Assembly: GCA_030706405.1 (NCBI GenBank)
Contig: JAUZOO010000004.1
Location: 310,765 to 374,764, forward strand
Direction of reading: 5' to 3'
DNA length: 64,000 nt
Origin: Bacteroidota bacterium
GTDB lineage: Bacteria; Bacteroidota; Bacteroidia; Bacteroidales; JAAUTT01
Shown: positions 18,393 through 27,969 of the stretch, in pieces
How the letters are laid out: every line of letters starts with the position of its first letter
How positions within the stretch are numbered: the stretch's first letter is position 1
The notes under the pieces: model-generated
The model's database searches: none
Seen by the model: only the letters and a program-made list of their open reading frames with translations
What the model was told of the DNA's origin: nothing
Made by a program: the position numbers and the translations under genes

Positions 18393-21365
18393 ATGGATTA
18401 CCAAAGCCTGTCCAAAGAAGAACTCATAAGTGAGTTACATCAATTACAACAAAAATACAATTCTGCATTTGCTTCATTTGGGACCGAAATTGCCAGGCAT
18501 AAGCAGGAGATCGAGTATTTAGGAAGAGATAAGGTATTATTGCAGGCAATAATCAATGAAACTGCGGATGCAATTTATGTAAAGGACACCCAGGGCAGGT
18601 ATATATTATTTAACCATGCAGCGGAAATATTTACAGGGAGAAAAGCAGAAGACGTATTATGTAAAGACGATACCTTTCTATTTTCTGAAGAAGAGGCTGA
18701 AGTTATTATGGCCGGAGATAGAAAAGTAATAGAAGAAGGAATTGTAAAGACATATGAGGAATTTGCAACATCAGCACAAGGGGAGGCAACAACATTTCTG
18801 TCAACCAAAGGCCCTGTTTTTAGCAATGGTAAACCTTTTGGCTTGTTTGGAATAGCCAGAAACATAACAGAACGCAAACGGGTTGAAGAATCGCTCAGAA
18901 AGTCTGAAGATCTTTTTCACCAGGCATTTCATGGCAGTCCCTCACCAATGACAATTGCTACAAGGGTTGATGGCAGATACATTGCAGTCAATAATAGTTT
19001 TCTCCGGCTTATAGAACTTGACCACGACGCCGTTATTGGGAAAAAAGGTGATGAATTAGGTTTGATTGATAGTGTTGAGCGTGATAAAATACGCAAAGTA
19101 TTGCAAGATAAAGGGCAGATACTTAATGTTGAAGTATTGGCTAAATCAAAATCAGGCAGGCCGCTATATCTGTTAACATCGATTGAAAATACCGAACTCG
19201 CTGGTCAGCAATGCACCATTACTACGATGTTGGACATAACTGAGCGCAAACAAATAGAGCTGATTCTTCAGGAAAAAACAAATGAAATTGAAGCTCAGAA
19301 TGAAGAATACGAACAAATTAATGAAGAGCTCACGCAAACAAACCAAGAGCTATTTGAAGCAAAGGAAAAAGCAGAAGAAAGCGAAGAAACTTATCGAATG
19401 CTATTCGAGAGTATAAATGATGCTGTTTTTATTTCCGAATTAACCGACGATGGCCTACCCGGTAAGTTTATTAGGGTTAATGACATTGCATGCCAACGTT
19501 TAGGTTATACCCAGGATGAGCTATTAAATAAAACACCATTTGAAATAAGTTCAGAAAAGGCAAAACAAAATCTTAGCCATAAAATTCAAAATATCGTTGA
19601 ATTAAAACATGCGATTTTAGAAACCGAACATGTTACCAAAGACGGGAAGATTATTCCGGTAGAAGTGAGTACCCAAATAGCCCAATTTAAAAACAAACGC
19701 ATTTTCCACTCCATTGCACGTGACATTACCGACCGAAACCGGGCCGCTGAAGCTTTAAAACTCAGTGAAGATAAATTCCGAAAAGCATTTTTAATAAATC
19801 CCGATGCTATTACAATTAACCGTCTTGCCGACGGCACTTATGTTTCTATAAACAATGGCTTTACTCAAATATTCGAATATTCCGAAGACGAAGTTTTAGG
19901 AAAAACGTCCCGGGAAATAAACATGTGGCATAACTATTCAGATAGGGCCTTATTTGTGCAAGGTGTTCAATCGAAAGGGAGTATTAAAAATTTTGAAGCT
20001 AAATTTAATTCTAAAAGCGGAAAGATAATAGACGGCTTAGTATTCTCTTCAATAATTGAACTTGACGGAAGTCCCCATATATTAACAATAACGCGTGACA
20101 TTACCGACCGCAAACAAGCCGAAATTGGACTGATAGAGAAAGCTGAAGAGATTGAAGCTCAAAACGAAGAATATCAGCAATTAAACGAAGAGCTGGTGCA
20201 GACCAACGAGGAATTACAGGAAGCAAAAGAACGTGCGGAACAAAGCGACCAGTTAAAAACGGCTTTCCTCCAAAATATGAGCCATGAGATAAGAACACCC
20301 ATGAATGCCATCATGGGATTTTCCGATCTTTTGGTAAAGCAGTATAACAATAGGGCCAAGCTTGAACGTTTTTCTCAAATTATTAACCAGCGTTGTGCCG
20401 ACCTTTTGGATATTATTAATGGAATACTCGATGTTGCCAAAATAGAATCCGGTCAATTGCCAGTCAATATTGAAGAGTGTAAATTAGAACCTCTATTTTT
20501 TGAAATATCCTTATTTTTCAAAGAATTTCAGAAACGACAAAATAAGGATCATATCAACTTCAATGCACAATTAAATTGTGGAGCTTATGGCACTGTTATC
20601 CGTGCCGATAAAGTTAAAATAAAGCAAATTTTAATCAACCTGATTAGTAATGCTTTCAAATTTACAGATAATGGTAATATTGAGGCAGGTTGTAAGCTCG
20701 ACGATAATCAGAAGCTTGTGTTTTACGTCTCGGATACAGGCATCGGAATCCCCCCCGATAAACAGGATTTTATTTTCGAACGTTTTGCTCAATTGGAGTC
20801 CACGCCCGGTCGCCTATACGGAGGTACGGGGTTAGGGCTTTCTATTGTTAAGGGGCTAATCGATGTGCTTGGCGGAAAAATATGGCTCGAATCGGTTCCT
20901 GAAAAAGGAACAACGTTCTATTTCAATTTCCCTTATGAAACGGAAGATTATTTGTCGCACGAGCAACCTTTAAGTAATAAACAGGGTGAATTTAACTTTT
21001 CCGATAAAACGGTATTGATTGTAGAAGATGATAAATATAATGTCGATTATCTCAAAGAAGTTTTAGAAGAAACCGGAATTGAGATCATACACTCGTTTTA
21101 TGGCAGTGAAGCAGTTCAAATATCGAAATCGCAAAAATTGGATATCGTACTTATGGATATTCGTTTGCCCGATATTGATGGCTACTCGGCTGTCCGAATG
21201 ATTCGAAAATATAAACCCGATTTAAAGATTATTGCACAAACGGCTTATGCCGCAAGTGAAGATAAAGAAAAGGCGATTAATTCGGGATGTAACGATTATA
21301 TAAGCAAACCTGTTAAAAAAGACGATTTACTTTCTTTAATAAGCAAGCATTTAACGGAACAGTAA
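18393..21365 (+). CDS. hybrid sensor histidine kinase with four PAS domains and a receiver
   Basis: 990 residues, no transmembrane helix, so a cytoplasmic sensor. Order: PAS at about 45-165, PAS 168-288, coiled coil 290-325, PAS 327-447, PAS 450-572, second coiled coil 575-620, HisKA with phospho-His631 (NMSHEIRTPMNAI), HATPase_c at about 735-850 (N box LINLISNAFKFTDNG, DTGIGIP, GGTGLGLSI), receiver at about 870-985 with Asp922 (VLMDIRLPD). Each PAS ends with an ITxRKxxE-type motif. The two linkers (EIEAQNEEYEQINEEL and EIEAQNEEYQQLNEEL) are near copies, so a PAS-PAS-coil unit was duplicated inside the gene. Signal and output partner are unknown; no response regulator gene adjoins it. Confidence 0.93.
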   Translation: MDYQSLSKEELISELHQLQQKYNSAFASFGTEIARHKQEIEYLGRDKVLLQAIINETADAIYVKDTQGRYILFNHAAEIFTGRKAEDVLCKDDTFLFSEEEAEVIMAGDRKVIEEGIVKTYEEFATSAQGEATTFLSTKGPVFSNGKPFGLFGIARNITERKRVEESLRKSEDLFHQAFHGSPSPMTIATRVDGRYIAVNNSFLRLIELDHDAVIGKKGDELGLIDSVERDKIRKVLQDKGQILNVEVLAKSKSGRPLYLLTSIENTELAGQQCTITTMLDITERKQIELILQEKTNEIEAQNEEYEQINEELTQTNQELFEAKEKAEESEETYRMLFESINDAVFISELTDDGLPGKFIRVNDIACQRLGYTQDELLNKTPFEISSEKAKQNLSHKIQNIVELKHAILETEHVTKDGKIIPVEVSTQIAQFKNKRIFHSIARDITDRNRAAEALKLSEDKFRKAFLINPDAITINRLADGTYVSINNGFTQIFEYSEDEVLGKTSREINMWHNYSDRALFVQGVQSKGSIKNFEAKFNSKSGKIIDGLVFSSIIELDGSPHILTITRDITDRKQAEIGLIEKAEEIEAQNEEYQQLNEELVQTNEELQEAKERAEQSDQLKTAFLQNMSHEIRTPMNAIMGFSDLLVKQYNNRAKLERFSQIINQRCADLLDIINGILDVAKIESGQLPVNIEECKLEPLFFEISLFFKEFQKRQNKDHINFNAQLNCGAYGTVIRADKVKIKQILINLISNAFKFTDNGNIEAGCKLDDNQKLVFYVSDTGIGIPPDKQDFIFERFAQLESTPGRLYGGTGLGLSIVKGLIDVLGGKIWLESVPEKGTTFYFNFPYETEDYLSHEQPLSNKQGEFNFSDKTVLIVEDDKYNVDYLKEVLEETGIEIIHSFYGSEAVQISKSQKLDIVLMDIRLPDIDGYSAVRMIRKYKPDLKIIAQTAYAASEDKEKAINSGCNDYISKPVKKDDLLSLISKHLTEQ

Positions 21366-21473
21366 TTTTTAGCGCAGCATCTCCCTTTACGCGAATACTT
21401 GCTTTAATTAGACGTTATCTGCCGGGAGTTTTGACAAAATTGCCGGTTTACACCTGTTTTAAAATACTAAACT

Positions 21474-22679
21474 ATGAAGACTACACAACTACTGTTTATC
21501 TGGCTGTTTATTGTAATGTCATTCAACGCCAGAGCATTTGTAATTTCCGGCAAAGTTCTGTTGGCTGATAATAGCCCAGTTGAGTTTGCCAGTGTTTACC
21601 TGGCTGGCACCACATACGGAACGTCTACGAATACCAAAGGCGAGTTCAAGTTTAATGTGGATGTTGCCGGAACATATCAGCTGGTGGTGTCGCACATGAG
21701 TTACAGCCCGTATTCGCAAACGTTAAATCTTTCGAATGATGTTGCCGGACTCATTGTTCGCCTGAAAGAAAAATCCAAAGAATTACAGGCTGTTGTGGTA
21801 AAACGAACCGATCCGTATCGCAAAGAGAATCTCGAACTTTTTACCCTGAAGTTGTTGGGCGCTACAAAAAATCGAAATAAATGCGCGATTTTAAACCCGC
21901 GGTGTCTCTATTTTTATCGCGATCCGGCCAAAAACACTCTAAAAGCTTTTGCCGACAGTGTCCTCATCATCCGCAATGATGCCTTGGGATATCTTATGAA
22001 ATATCATTTGCTCAATTTTTATACTGATAAATATTCGACCAGTTTTAGCGGTTATATCTTTTTCGAAGACATTTCGCCTGCAATGACCGATAGAAAAGGA
22101 CTGTCCGAACGCAGGAATACGGCATATTACGGCTCGTTAATGCATTTCTTCCGGAGTTTATACACCGATTCACTTAAAGAAGAAGGCTTTCAGCTGTTTA
22201 AAACGGTAGAAAAGCCCAACCAAAAATATGAACCACAGTATTTGATTACAGACAAATCGTTTCTTGTAAAATCGCCCGATTACGGGATAATGAGAAACCC
22301 TATATTTATAAAAGATTCGACGTTGCATATTGAGCAAACGCAGGATAGTCTTGATTTATCGATCAACATCTCGGCTGTTACCAATTCAAAGAATAAGTTA
22401 TTGCAGTATGATAAACCTTTTGAAGTGGATTACATCCGAAGTAAGGAAGATTCTCGCTATTTTTCAGACAATAGCAATTACAACGGCATTAAACTTAAAA
22501 ATAGAAAACAGGTTTCTATTTTGATCGTTAAGAAAAATAATTACGGGTATGTTGTGGCCTTTGATCAAACCGGGAACAGCCGAATTTATGGAGAAGTGCA
22601 TCTTGCAGGATATATGGCGTGGAAAAAGGGAATGGCCGAATGGCTGCCGCTGGATTTTAAACCAATGCAATTGAAATAG
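21474..22679 (+). CDS. exported carboxypeptidase-like regulatory domain protein
   Basis: 401 residues with a signal peptide (to about residue 21). Residues about 23-105 form a carboxypeptidase D regulatory-like beta-sandwich (ISGKVLLADNSPVEFASVYLA ... YQLVVSHMSYSPY), the domain that starts SusC-type receptors; LQAVVVKRTDPY follows. The remaining 290 residues, starting ENLELFTLKLLG and containing FFEDISPA and YYGSLMHFFRSLY, have no plug or barrel and resemble a Bacteroidota family of cell-surface proteins with unknown activity. It stands alone downstream of the kinase (108-nt gap), so a shared regulation is possible but not shown. Confidence 0.7.
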   Translation: MKTTQLLFIWLFIVMSFNARAFVISGKVLLADNSPVEFASVYLAGTTYGTSTNTKGEFKFNVDVAGTYQLVVSHMSYSPYSQTLNLSNDVAGLIVRLKEKSKELQAVVVKRTDPYRKENLELFTLKLLGATKNRNKCAILNPRCLYFYRDPAKNTLKAFADSVLIIRNDALGYLMKYHLLNFYTDKYSTSFSGYIFFEDISPAMTDRKGLSERRNTAYYGSLMHFFRSLYTDSLKEEGFQLFKTVEKPNQKYEPQYLITDKSFLVKSPDYGIMRNPIFIKDSTLHIEQTQDSLDLSINISAVTNSKNKLLQYDKPFEVDYIRSKEDSRYFSDNSNYNGIKLKNRKQVSILIVKKNNYGYVVAFDQTGNSRIYGEVHLAGYMAWKKGMAEWLPLDFKPMQLK

Positions 22680-22737
22680 TAGATTCCGGGAATCATTTTA
22701 CAAGACTCATCTTGGCAGAAATTGACGGAATATTGTC

Positions 22738-22769
22738 ATTGCAGACGAAAGCAGCGTATTGTAACTTTG
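22738..22769 (+). promoter_or_regulatory. Bacteroidota-type promoter of gapA
   Basis: ATTG at 22738-22741, 20 nt, then TAACTTTG at 22762-22769, close to the TTTG/TAnnTTTG consensus. ATG of gapA at 22818. Confidence 0.5.
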
Positions 22770-22817
22770 AGTTGGTTAAATAATTAAACAAGGTTATAAA
22801 TTTTAATTGGCTGTATT

Positions 22818-23816
22818 ATGATTAAAGTTGCTATTAACGGGTTTGGTCGAATAGGACGTTTGGCCTTTCGTGAGATGATGAAAAGTAAGAACCTGGACGT
22901 TGTTGCCATTAACGATTTAAGTGCGCCATCGATGTTGGCCTATCTCCTTAAATACGACTCCATTCAAGGAACTTTCAGCGCCAACGTAGGACATACCGAC
23001 AATGCGCTTGTTGTGGATGATAAACCCATTGCGGTTTATGCAGAGCGAAATCCCCAAAGTCTGCCTTGGGCTAAGCATCAGGTTGACCTGGTATTGGAAT
23101 GTACCGGTATTTTCGAATCAAAAGAAAAAGCCTCTGCTCATTTAAGTGCCGGTGCTAAAAAGGTGATTATCTCCGCTCCTTCCGACAAGGATGTGAAAAC
23201 AATCGTTTATAATGTAAATCATCGTATCCTGCAAAGGGACGACCAGTTGATCAGTTGTGCATCTTGTACCACTAACTGCCTGGCCCCAATGGCCAAAGTG
23301 CTTAACGATAACTTTGGAATCATTACCGGACAGATGACAACCATACATGCCTATACCAACTCCCAACCATTAATGGACACGCCCGACCCCAAGGTAAACT
23401 ATCGCAAGTCGCGGGCAGCTGCCAACAATATTGTCCCTTACACCACCGGGGCAGCCAAAGCAATAGGCTTGGTTATTCCCGAGTTACAAGGCAAACTGGA
23501 TGGTTCTTCGCAACGTGTGCCGGTTCATTCGGGTTCGGTTGTAGAGCTATTTACTATCCTGGAAAAGAAGGTAAGTCCCGAAACAATCAACGAAACGATG
23601 AAATCGGCCGCGAATGAGTCATATAGCTATACTGAAGATCCGATTGTATCGAGCGATGTTATCGGAAACCACTTTGGTTCGCTTTTCGATGCAACACAAA
23701 CCAAAGTGGTTTCTGCAGGCGAAAAGCAATTGGTAAAAACCGTAGCGTGGTATGACAATGAAATGTCGTTTGTTTCCCAAATGGTCCGTACTGCCGAATA
23801 TTTTGGGGCATTATAA
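22818..23816 (+). CDS. gapA: type I glyceraldehyde-3-phosphate dehydrogenase
   Basis: 332 residues. Oxidises glyceraldehyde-3-phosphate to 1,3-bisphosphoglycerate with NAD in glycolysis. N-terminal nucleotide fold [13 protein letters not shown]; Asp33 in INDLS favours NAD over NADP; catalytic Cys150 in SCASCTTNC; His partner in the [10 protein letters not shown] stretch; C-terminal WYDNEMSF. Residue spacing and length are standard. Monocistronic, with its own promoter and a strong terminator shared with the convergent glxA-like gene. Confidence 0.96.
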   Translation: MIKVAINGFGRIGRLAFREMMKSKNLDVVAINDLSAPSMLAYLLKYDSIQGTFSANVGHTDNALVVDDKPIAVYAERNPQSLPWAKHQVDLVLECTGIFESKEKASAHLSAGAKKVIISAPSDKDVKTIVYNVNHRILQRDDQLISCASCTTNCLAPMAKVLNDNFGIITGQMTTIHAYTNSQPLMDTPDPKVNYRKSRAAANNIVPYTTGAAKAIGLVIPELQGKLDGSSQRVPVHSGSVVELFTILEKKVSPETINETMKSAANESYSYTEDPIVSSDVIGNHFGSLFDATQTKVVSAGEKQLVKTVAWYDNEMSFVSQMVRTAEYFGAL

Positions 23817-23844
23817 AATTAGTCGTTTAAGTGGCAGTCTTAAT

Positions 23845-23889
23845 AGTATGGCTGACAGACTTTGAAAACCTGTCAGCCATACTTATTTT
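23845..23889. terminator. bidirectional terminator between gapA and the glxA-like gene
   Basis: 14-bp perfect stem AGTATGGCTGACAG (23845-23858) with CTGTCAGCCATACT (23870-23883), loop of 11 nt, followed by TATTTTT on the plus strand. It overlaps the end of the convergent gene. Confidence 0.85.
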
Positions 23890-24875
23890 TAGGCAAAAGC
23901 TGTTGCAAAGCTTCGCCGGTAATCGCTCGGAGTTGTCCTCATGTGTCGCAGAAACAACCGGCGTAAAGCATCGGCGTTACCAATACCACACTCGTTTGAG
24001 ATTTCGTCTAAGGTGAGTTTGGTTTCCTCAAGTCGTCGGCGAGCAGTTTCCAAACGAAGTTTCTCGATATATTTTGCAGGGGTAATGCCCGATTCGCGTA
24101 AAAACACCCGGGCAAAATTCCGCGGGCTCATCGATGCCTTTTCGGCCAATATTTCCACGGTAAGATCTTCATCCAGATGCTCGATAATCCAATCCTGTAT
24201 TTCGCTGATGGGCTGATGATCTACTTTCTGATGTGTCAGGATGCTGCTGAATTGAGATTGATTTCCCGGACGTTTTAAATACAGAACCAGTTGGCGGGCA
24301 ACGGAAAGCGCAATATCCCTGCCAAAATCTTCTTCCACCATAGCCAGCGACAAATCCATTCCTGTTGATATGCCGGCAGATGTATAGACATTGCCATCTT
24401 TTACGAAAATAGGATCACTCTCCACCTTCAATTCAGGATAATTTCTGGCCAGTTTATCACACACCCGCCAGTGCGTAGTTGCCCTCTTTCCGTTCAGTAT
24501 TCCGGCTTCGGCCAAAACAAAGGCACCGGCACAGATAGAACCAACCCTGCGAATTTTGCCAGCGTTCTCCCTAAGCCAGTTTAAGGTAGCTTTGCCTATC
24601 ATGTTTCCTGGCGCATTGCCCGATACCAATACCGTATCCACTTCATAGTTGATTGATTTAACATTGCCTTCGCTAATAATGGGCAAGCCCGATGAAGTGG
24701 TTACAATTTTCGAAGACTGGGTGGAAATAACGTGCAGAGTGTACGATTCGGTTATATTGGGAATATACTGTTTGATATAATCCGCCGTTTTAGAGAAAAC
24801 TTCCAAAGGCCCGGCTACATCGAGAATAGATGTATTGGGAGGGGCGATAATAACAATGTGTTTAGTCCGTTCCAT
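23889..24875 (-). CDS. GlxA-family transcriptional regulator (DJ-1/PfpI domain plus AraC HTH)
   Basis: About 328 residues from ATG 24875 (MERTKHIVIIAPPN); an in-frame ATG at 24959 is rejected because a promoter-like TAAATTTG lies between the two. N-terminal class I glutamine amidotransferase-like fold (about 1-190) with SICAGAFVLAEAGILNGKRATTHW (quoted: SICAGAFVLAEAG), the nucleophile-elbow Cys conserved; C-terminal AraC/XylS DNA-binding domain (about 225-325: LAEKASMSPRNFARVF, SNECGIGNADALRRLF). Regulators of this type act on amino acid or quaternary-amine metabolism genes in other bacteria. Its target is unknown here. Confidence 0.9.
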   Translation of the reverse strand: MERTKHIVIIAPPNTSILDVAGPLEVFSKTADYIKQYIPNITESYTLHVISTQSSKIVTTSSGLPIISEGNVKSINYEVDTVLVSGNAPGNMIGKATLNWLRENAGKIRRVGSICAGAFVLAEAGILNGKRATTHWRVCDKLARNYPELKVESDPIFVKDGNVYTSAGISTGMDLSLAMVEEDFGRDIALSVARQLVLYLKRPGNQSQFSSILTHQKVDHQPISEIQDWIIEHLDEDLTVEILAEKASMSPRNFARVFLRESGITPAKYIEKLRLETARRRLEETKLTLDEISNECGIGNADALRRLFLRHMRTTPSDYRRSFATAFA

Positions 24876-24899
24876 AAAACTAAGGGTTAATGTGAAAAG

Positions 24900-24907
24900 C
24901 AAATTTA
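24900..24907 (-). promoter_or_regulatory. possible -7 element of the glxA-like gene
   Basis: TAAATTTG on the minus strand matches TAnnTTTG, 24 nt before the chosen ATG. No clear TTTG sits 18-20 nt upstream, so support is partial. Confidence 0.35.
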
Positions 24908-25050
24908 AATAGAAATTTTGGCAGTAACCGTATTTATCCGGCAATAATTGCCAAGACAACTATTCCCATATTAGATGAGAGATTACATTGTAACTAAAAC
25001 AAATGACTCAAGGAATTCGTGAGGCTGAACATGGACGATTTGAAGATACC

Positions 25051-25180
25051 AATTCCCTGCCCAGGGAATATTTTTTTGTGCGCAGGAAAATATAAACGGA
25101 TGCGCAAGGGATTTTGATCGGATGCGCAGGGAATTATAATTCCGTGCTTAGGAAAATAAATTCCCTAAGCAGGAAAACGA
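25051..25180. repeat. degenerate 22-bp tandem repeat array
   Basis: Units starting at 25080, 25102, 25124, 25146 and 25169 share a GCGCAGGGAAT-like head and are 22, 22, 22 and 23 nt apart (GCGCAGGAAAATATA, GCGCAAGGGATTTTGAT, GCGCAGGGAATTATAAT, GCTTAGGAAAATAAATT, GCAGGAAAACG). A palindrome AATTCCCTG-CC-CAGGGAATATT opens the array at 25051. Units are diverged, not identical. The array occupies the 419-nt gap between the glxA-like gene and a small lipoprotein gene; nothing else was found in that gap. Confidence 0.75.
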
Positions 25181-25294
25181 AAATGCTATTCTTTCTTGAA
25201 TTTTGCAGAGACACCATATCTCTAATGCTGGTGACAGTGGTAAAAATTACGCCTACGTTTTTGACTTCGCCGCTTTATGCTGATTAAGATTTTC

Positions 25295-25645
25295 TTAGTG
25301 AGGAATAATTAAAGAGTCATTGATCGTGTCGTATAATTTAATCTCATCAGACTTCGGATAACAATAAAAATTATAAAAAATCTCTAATCGAGAGCTATTC
25401 ATCTTGCCAACCTGAATGACATAATAAGGATGTTCCTTTGTCGGAAGATCTTTAACATAGTAATCCAATACTCCTTCTTCTTTTTCTTTAGAAATAATAA
25501 GACTCAAATTTCTTATTTTACTAATGAAGACGCTATCATTAACAAAAGTTAAACTACTTGTTTGCTTATTATTAGATACTTTATTACAAGATAAAAATAG
25601 AGTACCCCAAATGAACAAACTAAAAATATAAATTAAACCTTTCAT
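25295..25645 (-). CDS. small hypothetical lipoprotein (116 aa)
   Basis: 116 residues. Signal peptide with a lipobox (FLSC, Cys20), so probably lipid-anchored. The mature part is polar, with KEEGVLDYYVKDLPTKEHPYYVIQVGKMNSSRLEIFY-type beta strands (quoted: KEHPYYVIQVGKM). I do not recognise a family. Downstream of a membrane protein gene by 28 nt on the same strand. A+T-rich compared with its neighbours, and the N-terminus is Asn/Lys/Ser-rich, both hints of accessory origin. Confidence 0.6.
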   Translation of the reverse strand: MKGLIYIFSLFIWGTLFLSCNKVSNNKQTSSLTFVNDSVFISKIRNLSLIISKEKEEGVLDYYVKDLPTKEHPYYVIQVGKMNSSRLEIFYNFYCYPKSDEIKLYDTINDSLIIPH

Positions 25646-25673
25646 TTATAATATCTATCTAAAATGGCTCAAC

Positions 25674-26117
25674 CTACGATTTTCCCCTAAACATTGCAAA
25701 CGCCAACACTGCTCCCACCAACATTCCACCCATCATAAATATTTCGAGTTCGAAGTTAGACAAATCAATATGGGTTTCAACGCCGGACTGATATCCTTCC
25801 ATCCAGCTAATTGCTGGCATTAACAAAACGTACCACAGCAACAAACTCAATATAACCGTTGCAACCAATGTCAATGCAACGAACAGACGCCCTTTCCGGG
25901 TTGTTATTTTACCAAGTTTCGACACCATCCAATATACCCACGGGAACAGCGCAATAACAGCCCCAAACCGCAATTGGTTTATCAACTGAGCATCTAACGA
26001 GGCAATGTCAAACTTTAAATTAGCACTTTGTGGCAATACCAATTGAAGAAATAAGTCGTAAGTACAGAACCCCACGACAAATAATAACACCGAAAACAGA
26101 ATAATCCTTTTTACCAT
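25674..26117 (-). CDS. small integral membrane protein (about four helices)
   Basis: 147 residues with about four hydrophobic helices (4-20, 48-66, 77-103, 128-144). The loop between helices 3 and 4 contains MEGYQSGVETHIDLSN. No motif of a known transporter or enzyme. The gene sits between the lipoprotein gene and the heptamer array that follows recJ. Unknown function. Confidence 0.6.
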   Translation of the reverse strand: MVKRIILFSVLLFVVGFCTYDLFLQLVLPQSANLKFDIASLDAQLINQLRFGAVIALFPWVYWMVSKLGKITTRKGRLFVALTLVATVILSLLLWYVLLMPAISWMEGYQSGVETHIDLSNFELEIFMMGGMLVGAVLAFAMFRGKS

Positions 26118-26152
26118 AGACTTATTCCTAATCTAAACGTATTTAGTGCTTT

Positions 26153-26220
26153 TAATTCGTAATTCGTAATTCGTAATTCGTAATTCGTAATTCGTAATTC
26201 GTAATTCGTAATTCGTAATT
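26153..26220. repeat. heptamer tandem repeat (AATTCGT, 9.6 copies) reaching the recJ stop codon
   Basis: Nine exact copies of AATTCGT (26154-26216) plus AATT, ending inside the recJ stop codon (TAA on the minus strand at 26221-26219). The copies are identical, so slipped-strand length change is likely. One period (7 nt) is not a multiple of 3, but the array lies outside the coding region of recJ. Confidence 0.92.
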
Positions 26221-27928
26221 ATTTAATATCCTTTATCCTTATTTGCAGCGATGTATTTCCGCGGAATTCGTTTTCGTCGATGGAATAACAGATGTCGAAC
26301 GCGTTGCCGTTTTTAGTATCCTCAAAGTATTTTGCCATCTGAAAACCAATGGCCTGATAAACGTGAAACGGCTCTGCTTCCTGTATCAGCTCAAGCTTCA
26401 GATGTTCCCCGGAAGTACCTACCACCCGGCCACAGCCATTGTCAACCACATTTTTGGTAAGAAACACCGGCGACATATTTGCCGGTCCAAAAGGTTGAAA
26501 CTGTTTTAATATCCTGTAAAATTTCGGATTTATGTCGCGCAACTCCAACTGGGCATCAATTTCGATGGTGGGCGAAAGTTGTTCTTCTGTGATATGCTGG
26601 GCTACGTAATCCTCAAACCGTTGTTTAAAAGCCGGAACGTTCTGGGTTTTCAGGGTAACGCCGGCAGCAAACATGTGTCCTCCAAAATTTTCGAGCAAAT
26701 CGGAACAGGCATCAATGGCCTGGTAAAGATCAAAGCCCTCGACAGAGCGGGCTGAGCCGGTTGCCATACCGTTCGATTCGGTAAGAATAACGGTGGGCCG
26801 GTAATACGACTCGATAAGCCGCGAGGCTACAATACCGATAACTCCCTTGTGCCACGACGGGTTGTAAAGCACCGTAGAATAGCGGTTTTTCATCTCGGGA
26901 CTGGAAGCTATCAACTTCAAGGCTTCGGCAGTGATGGTATTATCGATGCTTTTGCGGGTATTATTAAAGGCGTTAATCTTATCGCCCATCGAGGTTGCGT
27001 TCAACTCGTCGCGAACAACCAGCAGCGCAACGGCTTTGTCTCCGGTTTCAACGCGACCGGCGGCATTAATACGCGGCCCAATCTTAAAAACGATATCATC
27101 AACCGTGATTTCTTTATTTTCGAGTCCCGCTATTTTGATTACCGATTTTAATCCGGCACCGGGGTTTGTACTAAGCTGCTTCAGTCCAAAATAACTAAGG
27201 ATACGGTTTTCGCCGTTTATTGGCACAATATCCGAAGCAATACTCACGGCTACCAGGTCGAGGTAGGCTTCCAGCTCTTCTGTCGGGAGGTTGTTTTTAC
27301 GATAAAAGCCCTGCAGTAATTTGTAGCCCACGCCACATCCCGAGAGTTCTTTGTATGGATAATTGCAGTTTGGCCGTTTGGGATCGAGCACGGCAACCGC
27401 ATCAGGAATGGTTTCGCCAGGGTAATGATGATCACAGACAATAAAGTCGATGCCACGATTTTTGGCATAATCAATTTTCTCTACAGCCTTAATGCCACAG
27501 TCGAGCGATATAATCAGCGTAAAACCGTTGCTTTTCGCATAATCGATGCCTTTAAAAGAAATACCATACCCTTCGTGATAACGATCGGGAACATAGTATG
27601 CGATATTGGAAGTATGTTTTTTTAGTACGGAATAGACCAGAGCTACGGCTGTAGTTCCGTCAACATCGTAATCGCCGTAAACGAGAATCTTTTCATTTTG
27701 AGCCAAAGCCAAACCAATCCTATCGATGGCTTTGTCCATATCCTTCATCAGAAAAGGATCGTGCAGATGAGACAGCTCGGGACGAAAAAAGGCCTTTGCC
27801 TCGTCGTAAGTAGATATTCCTCTTTGCACAAGGAGAGTGGCGAGCACCTTATCGATGCCCAGCACCTCCGATAGATATTCAATAACAGCAGGATCTCCCT
27901 GCTCTTTAATTTTCCAATTCTTTTCCAT
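26219..27928 (-). CDS. recJ: single-stranded-DNA-specific exonuclease RecJ
   Basis: 569 residues. 5'-3' exonuclease of recombination and mismatch repair. DHH-phosphoesterase core with the metal motifs GDYDVDGTTA (about 82-91), ISLDCGIKAVE, VCDHHYPG (about 158-165) and LSGCGVGYKL, then the DHHA1 part with GGHMFAAGV near residue 420 and an OB-like domain near 470-569 (FGPANMSPVFL). The stop codon lies in the last copy of a heptamer array. Start ATG at 27928, 41 nt after the acyl-CoA synthetase gene. Confidence 0.95.
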   Translation of the reverse strand: MEKNWKIKEQGDPAVIEYLSEVLGIDKVLATLLVQRGISTYDEAKAFFRPELSHLHDPFLMKDMDKAIDRIGLALAQNEKILVYGDYDVDGTTAVALVYSVLKKHTSNIAYYVPDRYHEGYGISFKGIDYAKSNGFTLIISLDCGIKAVEKIDYAKNRGIDFIVCDHHYPGETIPDAVAVLDPKRPNCNYPYKELSGCGVGYKLLQGFYRKNNLPTEELEAYLDLVAVSIASDIVPINGENRILSYFGLKQLSTNPGAGLKSVIKIAGLENKEITVDDIVFKIGPRINAAGRVETGDKAVALLVVRDELNATSMGDKINAFNNTRKSIDNTITAEALKLIASSPEMKNRYSTVLYNPSWHKGVIGIVASRLIESYYRPTVILTESNGMATGSARSVEGFDLYQAIDACSDLLENFGGHMFAAGVTLKTQNVPAFKQRFEDYVAQHITEEQLSPTIEIDAQLELRDINPKFYRILKQFQPFGPANMSPVFLTKNVVDNGCGRVVGTSGEHLKLELIQEAEPFHVYQAIGFQMAKYFEDTKNGNAFDICYSIDENEFRGNTSLQIRIKDIK

Positions 27929-27969
27929 AAGCCTGTAAAAATAATCAGAATTGGAGAAAGAAAACGGGT

